From contig PXEC01000016.1 of NCBI GenBank assembly GCA_003566255.1, positions 1 to 7,714 of the forward strand: a DNA stretch of 7,714 nucleotides, given 5' to 3'. The notes under the pieces were generated by a model, which saw nothing but the letters and a program-made list of their open reading frames with translations, was not told where the DNA came from and did no database searches. The translations under genes and the position numbers were made by a program. This DNA comes from Candidatus Peregrinibacteria bacterium (lineage in GTDB: Bacteria > Patescibacteriota > Gracilibacteria > UBA1369 > LOWO2-01-FULL-3). This document shows positions 1 to 5,931 of the stretch, piece by piece (position 1 is the first letter of the stretch; each line of letters starts with the position of its first letter).

Positions 1-26
1 CTTCCAAAAAAATCCCCCCCCCCACA

Positions 27-55
27 TAGACCCCCTCCCCTCGCTTCGCTATAAT
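27..55 (+). promoter_or_regulatory. Sigma-70-type promoter for the LURP-one-related gene
   Basis: A perfect -10 hexamer TATAAT lies at 50-55 and a 4-of-6 -35 hexamer TAGACC at 27-32, with the optimal 17-nt spacer. Transcription would begin near 62, giving a leader of about 26 nt before the ATG at 88. The -10 is followed directly by CG, as at several other promoters in this window. The call comes from sequence match only. Confidence 0.6.
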
Positions 56-72
56 CGACCCAATATTATCCC

Positions 73-78
73 CTACTC
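73..78 (+). promoter_or_regulatory. Degenerate CTAACC-type start signal (CTACTC-N9-ATG)
   Basis: CTACTC sits exactly 9 nt before the ATG at 88 and matches CTAACC at 4 of 6 positions. There is no Shine-Dalgarno sequence in the leader, which is C-rich. On its own the match is weak. It is listed because position and register agree with the stronger copies upstream of 2107, 2539, 2764 and 3678. Confidence 0.3.
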
Positions 79-87
79 CCCCACCCC

Positions 88-711
88 ATGAAATACACCA
101 TCGGAAAAAAAATATTCGGCCGATATTTCGTACAAGACGCCGAAGGCAAAGATGTTTACTACTGCAAAAGAAAATCCTTCCTTTCCGGAACATATAAATT
201 CACCGACGTAAGCGGAAACGAAATCCTTTCATTCAGAAGAATCCGAATCACAATCGCTAACGAAACATACGAACTTAAAAAACAAAACGAACTCTTCGGA
301 ACACTGAAAAGGGAACACGATTTCAACAAACTTTTCAGCATGTTCCAGTCCGTAATGAACAAACAATTTGACGAATTGGGTTCGGTAAAAATCGGAATGC
401 TGGAAACAAACAACAGCACACCCATAGAGTTGAAAGCAAAAACTCTATTGTCCGGAGTTAGACACGGAGGAAGCAGAATGGGCTATCACACGGAGTTTTT
501 AAAAGACAACCAACTCATAGCGAGCGCGTCAAAAATATTGGGAATACGTGAATTCACAAAACTTTATGAAGTCGATATAACGGAAAACCAGGACGACACA
601 TTAATCCTGGCAAGCATAATCATGATTGAGCTCATGGCAAGAAGAGCCCAGAATCAATCAAGCAGAAACGTGCCGAGATCCGGAATCAGGCTCGGTCCAC
701 GTTCCCGCTGA
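88..711 (+). CDS. LURP-one-related (Tubby C2-like) family protein
   Basis: The 207-residue protein has the pattern of bacterial LURP-one-related (YxjI-like) proteins. The N-terminus (about residues 3-75) shows the repeated beta-hairpin series 'IGKKIFGRYFVQDAEGKDVY', then 'YKFTDVSGNEILSFRR', then 'YELKKQNELFGTLKRE'. Near the end, residues 160-183 ('YEVDITENQDDTLILASIIM...') match the closing strand and buried C-terminal helix of that fold. Members form a 12-stranded barrel around a central helix. Their biochemical role in bacteria is poorly known; lipid or membrane association has been suggested for the superfamily. No signal peptide is visible, so it is probably cytoplasmic or peripheral. The basic tail after residue 184, rich in Arg and Ser, looks disordered and lies outside the domain. 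The start at 88 fits the promoter at 27-55 and the domain edge. The gene converges on the SLH gene with only 14 nt between stop codons. Confidence 0.72.
   Translation: MKYTIGKKIFGRYFVQDAEGKDVYYCKRKSFLSGTYKFTDVSGNEILSFRRIRITIANETYELKKQNELFGTLKREHDFNKLFSMFQSVMNKQFDELGSVKIGMLETNNSTPIELKAKTLLSGVRHGGSRMGYHTEFLKDNQLIASASKILGIREFTKLYEVDITENQDDTLILASIIMIELMARRAQNQSSRNVPRSGIRLGPRSR
667..703. repeat. Inverted repeat (stem-loop) at the 3' end of the LURP-one-related gene
   Basis: AACGTG-CCGAG (667-677) can pair with CTCGG-TC-CACGTT (691-703). That makes an 11-bp stem with a 2-nt bulge and a 13-nt loop. It lies in the last codons of the gene. A short T run follows at 712-716, but 8 nt separate it from the stem, so it is not a textbook intrinsic terminator. 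It may still end or stabilise the transcript. No better terminator is visible between the two converging genes. Confidence 0.4.
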
Positions 712-725
712 TTTTTATAAACAAA

Positions 726-1976
726 TTATTTCCAAAGACCAACCTGTATCTGGTTGGAATATACGTTGCAACCTCCGCTTACATATTCGCAGACTCTGAC
801 AAAATAATAGCCACCACCGTCAAAAGCCTTCAAATAAGTACTGCTCGCTTCGGGTTTGCTCAAATAAATATATTTATCTCCGGATCTTGTCGGATATGTC
901 GGGAAAGAATTTTTTGACCAAACAACCTTGAATCCCCTTGAAGCATAACCATCATTTGTCCAACCTACTTTCGCGCCGCCCAAAGATTTAAGATGGATAT
1001 AAGTAACCCTGTTTTTCTCCTCAAGGATTTTTTTCTCAACCAAGTATTCATAAGTCAAAGACTTTTTATCGGTAATTTCCTCAACAATCCTGTAAATAAT
1101 TTCCGACATTTCTCCTCTAGTGATATTTTTTCCAAAGGAATCAACGCTTGAAGGTATGGCAAATTTGGCTTCCAACGCCTTAACAAATTGGTGATACCAG
1201 TTGTCCTTATAAGAATCATTGATATTTAGATGAAGAGTGTTCGCGATAATCTTGCTTGCCTCAACAAAATTTATGTCATTGGAAGGTTTGAAAGTCCCAT
1301 CCGGATACCCATCAATAATTCCCTGATTCTTCGCACTGCAAACATATTGCGCAAACCACTGTTCCGCGACATCGGAAAAACAATTCTTTCCTCCTAAATC
1401 CCGTCCACTTCCCTCCATCGCGATCTTCAAAAACTCAGCTCTGTTAATTCTCTTATCCGGCCTAAAAGTCCCATCGGAATACCCTTCAATCACACCTTCT
1501 TCCTTAAGATACAAAATCGCGTCATAATTCTGATGTTTTTCCAAGACATCTTTAAATCCATCATTTTCTTCACATGACGAATCGATTTTGGAATTAACCA
1601 AATTCACACTGATTTCATTTGAATATGTCCCGCAGGTTCCCCCGCTCAAATATTCGCAAACACGAACATAATATGCTCCACCGCCATCAAAAGCATGCAA
1701 AGTGGCTTTATTCGCGGACGGATCACTCAAATAAATGTACTTGTCTCCGGATCTTGTCGGATATGTTGGCAAAGAATTTTTTGACCAGACAATTTTATAT
1801 CCTCTTTCCGAAGGAGTACTGGCGGTCCAGACAACTTTATCATCATCAAACTGACTGACGGTTATTGACTCCACGGTAGAAGTCCCGGAAGTTTGTTCCT
1901 TTTCGCCCACGGCATACGCACTAGAAAAGCCGATAAGCACAAAGAAACACAAGGCGATAGCAATTTTGGCCTTCAT
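726..1976 (-). CDS. Secreted S-layer-homology (SLH) protein with duplicated flanking beta domains
   Basis: The 416-residue precursor begins with a signal peptide: basic start, hydrophobic core at residues 4-17, probable cleavage after AYA (residue 22). A beta domain spans about 36-126. Three SLH modules follow at about 140-193, 199-250 and 255-312, with the signatures GYSDGTFRPDKRINRAEFLKI, GYPDGTFKPSNDINFVEASKI and NITRGEMSEI. A second copy of the beta domain spans about 324-414. SLH modules classically bind secondary cell-wall polysaccharide, so the protein should be held at the cell surface. The second module lacks the usual TRAE-like arginine (INFVEA) and may bind weakly. Each beta domain shares VWSKNSxPTYPTRSGDKYIYLS, an AFDGGG turn and a VRVCEY...C...YSN pair of cysteines (107/115 and 397/403), which could form disulfides outside the cell. 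The ligand of the beta domain is unknown to me. The start is supported by the signal peptide, the promoter at 2005-2033 and TTAACC-N9-ATG. Confidence 0.88.
   Translation of the reverse strand: MKAKIAIALCFFVLIGFSSAYAVGEKEQTSGTSTVESITVSQFDDDKVVWTASTPSERGYKIVWSKNSLPTYPTRSGDKYIYLSDPSANKATLHAFDGGGAYYVRVCEYLSGGTCGTYSNEISVNLVNSKIDSSCEENDGFKDVLEKHQNYDAILYLKEEGVIEGYSDGTFRPDKRINRAEFLKIAMEGSGRDLGGKNCFSDVAEQWFAQYVCSAKNQGIIDGYPDGTFKPSNDINFVEASKIIANTLHLNINDSYKDNWYHQFVKALEAKFAIPSSVDSFGKNITRGEMSEIIYRIVEEITDKKSLTYEYLVEKKILEEKNRVTYIHLKSLGGAKVGWTNDGYASRGFKVVWSKNSFPTYPTRSGDKYIYLSKPEASSTYLKAFDGGGYYFVRVCEYVSGGCNVYSNQIQVGLWK
859..923. repeat. Direct repeat, copy 1 (second beta domain of the SLH gene)
   Basis: This 65-base stretch matches 1726-1790 at 59 of 65 positions by direct alignment, in the same orientation, 867 bases apart. 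It encodes the core of the second beta domain. Similarity falls off quickly on both sides. That pattern suggests either strong constraint on this core or a recent conversion between the two copies. Confidence 0.75.
1726..1790. repeat. Direct repeat, copy 2 (first beta domain of the SLH gene)
   Basis: Partner of 859-923. It encodes residues of the first beta domain, including VWSKNS...PTYPTRSGDKYIYLS. Three of the six differences from the other copy preserve the encoded residue. Confidence 0.75.
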
Positions 1977-1985
1977 ATTTTTTTG

Positions 1986-1991
1986 GGTTAA
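1986..1991 (-). promoter_or_regulatory. TTAACC start signal (N9 before ATG) of the SLH gene
   Basis: Read on the minus strand, TTAACC is followed by nine bases (CAAAAAAAT) and then the ATG at 1976. The spacing equals that of the CTAACC copies on the plus strand. No Shine-Dalgarno sequence is present. The match supports this ATG as the real start. Confidence 0.55.
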
Positions 1992-2004
1992 TAACTAGGA
2001 AGCG

Positions 2005-2033
2005 ATTATAATACACATATATAAAAATAGTAA
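2005..2033 (-). promoter_or_regulatory. Promoter of the SLH gene
   Basis: On the minus strand a perfect TATAAT (2010 down to 2005) lies 17 nt downstream of TTACTA (2033 down to 2028), a 3-of-6 match to the -35 consensus. The -10 is followed by CG. Transcription would start near 1998, leaving a leader of about 22 nt that includes the TTAACC signal. Confidence 0.5.
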
Positions 2034-2044
2034 AGATGTCGCAA

Positions 2045-2050
2045 TATAAT
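2045..2050 (+). promoter_or_regulatory. Candidate -10 element for the 2107-3555 operon
   Basis: A perfect TATAAT lies about 57 nt before the first ATG of the cluster, within the divergent 130-nt gap shared with the SLH gene. I find no convincing -35 at 16-18 nt, so the element may be weak or activator-dependent. A second possibility is the TAGTATAC stretch at 2062-2069. Confidence 0.35.
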
Positions 2051-2091
2051 AAAGCTTATGGTAGTATACGAACAATCGACCACCTCAAAAA

Positions 2092-2097
2092 CTAACC
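2092..2097 (+). promoter_or_regulatory. CTAACC start signal (N9 before ATG at 2107)
   Basis: CTAACC lies exactly 9 nt before ATG. It recurs with identical spacing before 2539, 2764 and 3678. No purine-rich Shine-Dalgarno sequence is present. The signal decides the start at 2107. Confidence 0.6.
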
Positions 2098-2106
2098 CTT
2101 ATTCCC

Positions 2107-2517
2107 ATGGAAATCCCGGCACCGGAATCCCTCATTCTCGGAAAGATCATCGGCATATTTCTGGTTTTTTGCGGCATAATGTTGCTCGCAAAAAGAAAAG
2201 AATGGATGAATATAATCGGAAGCATCAAAGACAATCCGACCGTTCTTTATTTCTCGATACTGGTGGAATTTGCTCTTGGATTGCTGATCGTTCTGATACA
2301 TCCCGTCTGGGTGTGGGACTGGCCGCTACTTATAACGATTTTGGGATGGGCAATGATTCTTGAAGCAACGATTTGCACCCTACTGCCCCACAAAAGCGTA
2401 ATAAAATTGTTGAAATTTTACACCAGGCCGGTTTTCTACAACATAACTTGGGTTTCATTTATGTTAATCGGTCTGTTCCTGCTAGCAATGTCATGCGATT
2501 TAATAAACTTTTTATAA
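2107..2517 (+). CDS. Four-helix integral membrane protein, paralogue of the 2764 gene
   Basis: The 136-residue protein is almost wholly hydrophobic, with helices at about 9-28, 46-66, 72-92 and 112-131. The basic loop after helix 1 (AKRKEW) and the KSVIKLLKFYTR loop after helix 3 point inside by the positive-inside rule, so both termini should face outward. I do not recognise a named family. Conserved-looking marks are PES..LGKIIG at the start, LVEF.LG..IVLIHP.W in helix 2, ITxLGW in helix 3 and LLPHKS. Without gaps it is 59 of 136 residues identical to the first 136 residues of the protein at 2764, and both genes open with the same ATTCCCATGGAAATCC context. This indicates an ancient tandem duplication in which only the second copy carries a META domain. 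It is first in a three-gene cluster, with 21 nt to the next gene. Confidence 0.82.
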   Translation: MEIPAPESLILGKIIGIFLVFCGIMLLAKRKEWMNIIGSIKDNPTVLYFSILVEFALGLLIVLIHPVWVWDWPLLITILGWAMILEATICTLLPHKSVIKLLKFYTRPVFYNITWVSFMLIGLFLLAMSCDLINFL

Positions 2518-2523
2518 ATTTCT

Positions 2524-2529
2524 CTAACC
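2524..2529 (+). promoter_or_regulatory. CTAACC start signal (N9 before ATG at 2539)
   Basis: CTAACC lies in the 21-nt gap between two genes, exactly 9 nt before the ATG. Its presence inside an operon argues that it acts on translation and is not a promoter element. Confidence 0.6.
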
Positions 2530-2538
2530 CTCAACACC

Positions 2539-2733
2539 ATGCTGAGCAACCACGTCTACAATCTGATGGCACAACTGCTTGAAGAAAGCAAAAGTCTGCA
2601 AAGGATAAAAGAAAATTACAAAACCGATTCCGGAGAATGCGCGGAATGCGTGGAATTCTGGGAAAAATTGGAAGCGGACAAAGAAAACCATGTCCGCGAA
2701 CTCACGGAAATGGTAAAAACGCATCTAAGCTAA
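2539..2733 (+). CDS. Small helical CxxC protein of unknown function
   Basis: This 64-residue, charged, probably all-helical protein has two helices (about 4-27 and 38-63) joined by a turn containing C34-A-E-C37. No signal peptide or membrane segment is visible. The CxxC pair and nearby histidines (H5, H51, H62) could bind a metal or form a redox pair, but a single CxxC per chain would need a dimer or other ligands for zinc. The residues YNLMAQLLEESKSLQRIKENY and HVRELTEMVKTHL have the rhythm of a helical hairpin, loosely like ferritin-like bundles; this is only an impression. I cannot name a family. It is accepted as real because it has a perfect CTAACC-N9-ATG start, fits between two paralogous genes and shows protein-like amphipathic composition. 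Confidence 0.72.
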   Translation: MLSNHVYNLMAQLLEESKSLQRIKENYKTDSGECAECVEFWEKLEADKENHVRELTEMVKTHLS

Positions 2734-2748
2734 AACCATAAAAATCAA

Positions 2749-2754
2749 CTAACC
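2749..2754 (+). promoter_or_regulatory. CTAACC start signal (N9 before ATG at 2764)
   Basis: CTAACC sits exactly 9 nt before the ATG, in a 30-nt intergenic gap within the cluster. It selects ATG 2764 as the start, which agrees with the alignment to the paralogue at 2107. Confidence 0.6.
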
Positions 2755-2763
2755 TAAATTCCC

Positions 2764-3555
2764 ATGGAAATCCTAACACCCGAATCCATTCTGCTCGGGA
2801 AAATCATCGGTGTAACGATGGTGGTCGGAGGACTATCGATGGTCCTAAAAAAAGCCCAATGGCTGAAAATAACAAAGGACATAGCTGAAAAACCGACAAT
2901 CTTATACTCCGCCGCACTGGTTGAATTCATAATCGGTCTGACAATCGTATTGATCCACCCAATTTGGATCCCTTGCTGGCCCACAATCATAACGGTTCTC
3001 GGCTGGCTGATGATGGTAGGATCCGCTTTGTATCTTTTACTCCCTCACAAATCAATAACCTCCTTTTTAAAGACCTTCATGAAACCTTCATTAATCATCG
3101 CGAAAGGGATTGTTTTGATTTTGATAGGAGCATACATGTCGATAATGGCGTTCGGGGAAATAACATTTTTGGAAAAAGAAGAAGTTTTGATGGACAAAGA
3201 AACCGCGATGGAATTGATCACGGAAAACCGCTGGATTTGGACGGAAACGGTCTACTCCGATGAAGAAACTTTCATACCGAATTATCCGGAAGAATTCGTT
3301 CTGACTTTCAATGAAGACGGTTCAATGGGGTCACTAACGGACTGTAACTCTATGGGTGGAAATTTTGAAATAGACGAAGAAAAAAACATAGGCTTTTCCG
3401 AATTTTTTTCAACAAAAATGTACTGCGAAGGATCACAGGAAAGCGATTACATGACGATGCTGCAAGACTCGGAAAATTTTACTTTTGAAAACGGAAATTT
3501 GATTTTAAAATCGGATAAAGCCGGATCAAAAATGATTTTTTCACCAAAAAGCTGA
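2764..3555 (+). CDS. Four-helix membrane protein fused to an extracytoplasmic META (HslJ-like) domain
   Basis: Residues 1-136 are a paralogue of the 2107 product, with helices at about 9-28, 46-66, 73-93 and 109-130. Residues 149-263 form a META domain as in E. coli HslJ. It shows 'ENRWIWTET' at its start, FVLTFNEDGSMGSLTDCNSMGGNFEI (about 178-203, the usual GCN replaced by DCN), the 'FSTKMYCEG' strand (215-223) and a closing 'LILKSD...MIFSP'. Basic loops after helices 1 and 3 place both termini outside, so the META domain should face the cell exterior, as is usual for META proteins. C194 and C221 could form a disulfide there. META proteins are linked to envelope stress and antibiotic (novobiocin) tolerance in other bacteria; their molecular activity is unsettled. 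A 122-nt gap with its own promoter follows, so this is probably the last gene of the cluster. The TGA stop supports the standard code. Confidence 0.85.
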   Translation: MEILTPESILLGKIIGVTMVVGGLSMVLKKAQWLKITKDIAEKPTILYSAALVEFIIGLTIVLIHPIWIPCWPTIITVLGWLMMVGSALYLLLPHKSITSFLKTFMKPSLIIAKGIVLILIGAYMSIMAFGEITFLEKEEVLMDKETAMELITENRWIWTETVYSDEETFIPNYPEEFVLTFNEDGSMGSLTDCNSMGGNFEIDEEKNIGFSEFFSTKMYCEGSQESDYMTMLQDSENFTFENGNLILKSDKAGSKMIFSPKS

Positions 3556-3609
3556 TACTGATAGTATACTCGCATCCCAACAAAACCGGTCATTGCGGAT
3601 TCATTTTGC

Positions 3610-3638
3610 TTGCCGATAATACTTCAATCAGGTAAAAT
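3610..3638 (+). promoter_or_regulatory. Promoter of the 3678 gene
   Basis: TTGCCG (3610-3615, 4 of 6 to TTGACA) and TAAAAT (3633-3638, 5 of 6 to TATAAT) are 17 nt apart. The -10 is followed by CG. Transcription would start near 3645, leaving a 33-nt leader with the CTAACC signal. The gene is therefore probably not wholly dependent on read-through from the META cluster. Confidence 0.5.
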
Positions 3639-3662
3639 CGTCGCTGAACTAATCCATAATTC

Positions 3663-3668
3663 CTAACC
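3663..3668 (+). promoter_or_regulatory. CTAACC start signal (N9 before ATG at 3678)
   Basis: CTAACC is followed by nine bases and then ATG, the same arrangement as in the upstream cluster. No Shine-Dalgarno sequence is present between promoter and start. Confidence 0.6.
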
Positions 3669-3677
3669 AAAAAAATC

Positions 3678-4475
3678 ATGGCAAAAGGAAAAACTCCAAG
3701 AAGGGCAAGAAAATCAAGTCCGGTTCTAATCGTGGTCTTGATAATACTACTGGCCGTCAGTTTGGGACTTTTGTGGTGCGTAACAACAAAAGAAACGCCC
3801 ACACCGGTAACGGAAGATCCAAAACCGATAGAAATCATTGACGAAGTTTCTGAAGAAGAAGAAAGGGTAATGCACGAAGAAGCCGAATTAACGGGATTCG
3901 GATTTATGCAGGACTTTTTATTGGTCGCGCCTCCGGACGCTGACGAAGAAGCAATAGAAAGAATGTACGCGGCTCTATCAACTACGGCAAAAGAAGAAGT
4001 TTCGCTTGAAACATTTGTTCAAGACATTCCGCTGTTCATAGGAGTACAAGACATCCCTGAACAAGGAGTCAGCGTTGAAGATCTGCAAATAACCGGACCG
4101 GACACCGCTGAATTCTTTACGGGACTAAACTACGAAACAGGAAGAGTTCTAAGAAAATTGGAACTTGTCATGGAGGACGGTGAATGGAAAGTTGACGGCG
4201 TTTCAGAATACCACAAGGACGAAGAAGCATACGAAGCCGCGGTTGAAGCTGTAATGGCTTTGGTAATGGAAGAAACGGAACTTGAAAGAGGAGATTTGGA
4301 ATTAGCATCGGTAACTGAACATCAATGGCCGGACGGATGCCTTGGACTTCCCGAAGAAGATGAAATGTGCACAATGGCAATAGTCCCCGGATACGAAGTG
4401 GTTATTGAAGTCGGCGAAGAAACAAGAACTTTCCGCACGGACATGGACGGATCCGTTATAAGAGAGGATGTCTAA
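3678..4475 (+). CDS. Membrane-anchored protein with NTF2-like and WPDGCLG...PGY domains
   Basis: The 265-residue protein has a basic N-terminus (KGKTPRRARK), one membrane helix (about 15-35) and an acidic exported part, so it is a type II-like anchored envelope protein. After a Pro/Glu-rich linker (36-70), residues about 72-175 resemble NTF2-like/DUF4878-type folds, ending in the typical 'LELVMEDGEWKVDGV' strand pair. The C-terminal domain (about 185-265) carries WPDGCLGLP (217-225), C231, IVPGYEVVIE (235-244) and a closing TFRTDMDGSV. I recognise this pattern from many secreted bacterial proteins, often in the form 'SVEAVEWPDSSLGCP...PGY', but know of no function for it. C221 and C231 may form a disulfide. 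It is followed at once by the terminator at 4489-4522. The composition is very acidic, unlike its membrane-protein neighbours. Confidence 0.82.
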   Translation: MAKGKTPRRARKSSPVLIVVLIILLAVSLGLLWCVTTKETPTPVTEDPKPIEIIDEVSEEEERVMHEEAELTGFGFMQDFLLVAPPDADEEAIERMYAALSTTAKEEVSLETFVQDIPLFIGVQDIPEQGVSVEDLQITGPDTAEFFTGLNYETGRVLRKLELVMEDGEWKVDGVSEYHKDEEAYEAAVEAVMALVMEETELERGDLELASVTEHQWPDGCLGLPEEDEMCTMAIVPGYEVVIEVGEETRTFRTDMDGSVIREDV

Positions 4476-4488
4476 AAACAGATACAAC

Positions 4489-4522
4489 AAAAAAGACCGG
4501 CTGTAACAGCCGGTCTTTTTTT
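4489..4522. terminator. Strong bidirectional intrinsic terminator
   Basis: A perfect 9-bp stem GACCGGCTG/CAGCCGGTC (4495-4503 and 4507-4515) with a TAA loop is flanked by six As on the left (4489-4494) and seven Ts on the right (4516-4522). The same hairpin therefore ends in a U run on either strand. It sits between the stop codons of the converging genes at 4475 and 4524 and should terminate both. Confidence 0.95.
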
Positions 4523-4523
4523 A

Positions 4524-5921
4524 TTAATCTCTCTCCCTATCTAACATATCCTCAGACAACCCAAGAAAATACTTGTCGGTAAATCCTGCTATGTAGTCAA
4601 TTACAGCTTGAACATTAGCATTTTCCCCATGCCTGTTTCTAAGCTTTTCCATATAACCAACAAAATCACGCCCCTCCATATATCCCTTAATAATAGAGGA
4701 ATCGGGATAACTCTCCGGATTTTCCAAAGCCTTCAAGCATTCATCAAAAAGCAATTTCATTCTCTCCAGCATATATCCTTTCGGCCCTTCCGTCTGAGAA
4801 GAATCTAAACTTTCGGAATCAACCCACGAATTAACAATCCCATATCTTGGATATAAAAAGTCCTTTTTAAAATTAAGAAGTGTTTCTGAAATCTCTCTGC
4901 CATAAGAAATCATATCCTTCCCATAACTATTAACAAGAATATCAACAATCAAAGAATTAATCATATCTCCGCTGTTAACACCCAATTTTTGAACAACCTC
5001 AATAGGCAAATCTTCTTCATCCACAACACCTAGCGCAACCAGATCATCAAAATCCTCGGGCGCATAATGCAAAGTATCGACCAAAAGGACTATACACGCC
5101 TCTATTGTAGCAGGCTCAACCCTAACACCTTTCACGGCCTCCTTCACTTCACCTATAAAATTTTTTACTGCGTTTGAAGAGTTCATATCGAAATCAATCA
5201 CAACATTGGCGGAACATTTAATAACCTTATTTATATACTTTTCAATCGAATCATTTAACTTCTCCGGTGTTATACTTCTATCAGGCTTCACTTTAATAAA
5301 ATCGCTTTCTCCATCATGTGTTAAAATCCCATGTCGAACTTGATCGGTTAAGTTAAGCCCCGCACCCTTGGGGTCCCCCATCACACAGGCAACTCTATCC
5401 ACAACATTGACCCCCTGTATGTTATGCATAAAAAAGCCGATATCATTAAAAACGTCTCTACCCAAACAACTTACGGTATCGGAAATAAGCATTTCTCCTA
5501 CGTGCCCGAGAGGAGCATGCCCGATATCATGCGCAAATCCTATAGCCCTCGCCAACTGCTCATTCGCGCCAATACACCTAGCTATATATGCGGATATTTC
5601 CCCAACGCGTTGTGAATGAACCATCCTATTCAAAATATGATCACGCCTGGGAGAAGTCACGGCCTGCGTTTTTCTCGCAAGTCTTTCCCATTCCTTTGAA
5701 AAAAGAACTCTAATAATATCGGTGCGAAAAGGAGGCATTGAATTTTCAACAGAAAAGTCTTCATCCCTCTGCCTGACGGCAGCCTCATTGGGAGTAGCAA
5801 AAGAAGTTAAAGCAGTATTTCTGCCAGAAACACGATCATTAATTTCCTCACAAAAATCCCTCGCTTCGGTTTCGGAAGAAAAATAATCGCGAACTTCTTC
5901 CTCTGCAATCGGTTTAAACAT
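4524..5921 (-). CDS. dgt-like: HD-domain dNTP triphosphohydrolase, dGTPase family
   Basis: From the ATG at 5921 the protein has 465 residues, normal for the family. dGTPase-type enzymes cleave dNTPs to the deoxynucleoside and tripolyphosphate in the cytoplasm and control the dNTP pool. Family marks appear in order: 'RTDIIRVLFSKEWERLARKTQ' (66-86), H102 in 'MVHSQRVGEIS', the H131-D132 pair in 'HDIGHAPLGHVGE', 'MHNIQGVNVVD' (165-175), 'LNLTDQVRHGILTH' (189-202), D282 in 'VDTLHYAPEDFDDL' and a closing 'VIDYIAGFTDKY' (440-451). H102, H131, D132 and D282 would be the metal ligands. The substrate (dGTP or a wider range) cannot be read from sequence. An upstream in-frame ATG at 6047 would overlap the preceding gene by 116 bases and add 42 residues outside the family pattern, so 5921 is preferred. 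That start lies 10 nt after the stop of the upstream gene and lacks CTAACC, so translational coupling is likely. Confidence 0.88.
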   Translation of the reverse strand: MFKPIAEEEVRDYFSSETEARDFCEEINDRVSGRNTALTSFATPNEAAVRQRDEDFSVENSMPPFRTDIIRVLFSKEWERLARKTQAVTSPRRDHILNRMVHSQRVGEISAYIARCIGANEQLARAIGFAHDIGHAPLGHVGEMLISDTVSCLGRDVFNDIGFFMHNIQGVNVVDRVACVMGDPKGAGLNLTDQVRHGILTHDGESDFIKVKPDRSITPEKLNDSIEKYINKVIKCSANVVIDFDMNSSNAVKNFIGEVKEAVKGVRVEPATIEACIVLLVDTLHYAPEDFDDLVALGVVDEEDLPIEVVQKLGVNSGDMINSLIVDILVNSYGKDMISYGREISETLLNFKKDFLYPRYGIVNSWVDSESLDSSQTEGPKGYMLERMKLLFDECLKALENPESYPDSSIIKGYMEGRDFVGYMEKLRNRHGENANVQAVIDYIAGFTDKYFLGLSEDMLDRERD

Positions 5922-5931
5922 ATTTAAAAAA

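Noticed and set aside
1593..1598. Further TTAACC copies within coding DNA (for example 1593 and about 6216 on the plus strand).
   Set aside because: They are not followed by an ATG after nine bases and lie inside genes on the opposite strand, so they are chance matches. This also shows that TTAACC alone is less specific than CTAACC.
2058..2363. A 101-residue plus-strand open frame overlapping the first membrane-protein gene.
   Set aside because: It is a frame-shifted shadow of the 2107 gene, which has a good start signal, membrane helices and a paralogue.
711..3557. Possible recoding of TGA as glycine, as in Gracilibacteria/Absconditabacteria.
   Set aside because: TGA ends the genes at 711 and 3555 where the domains end, and no in-frame TGA is needed inside any gene.
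3552..3569. Short hairpin ATACT/AGTAT after the META gene as a terminator.
   Set aside because: The stem is only 5 bp, A/T-rich and without a T run.
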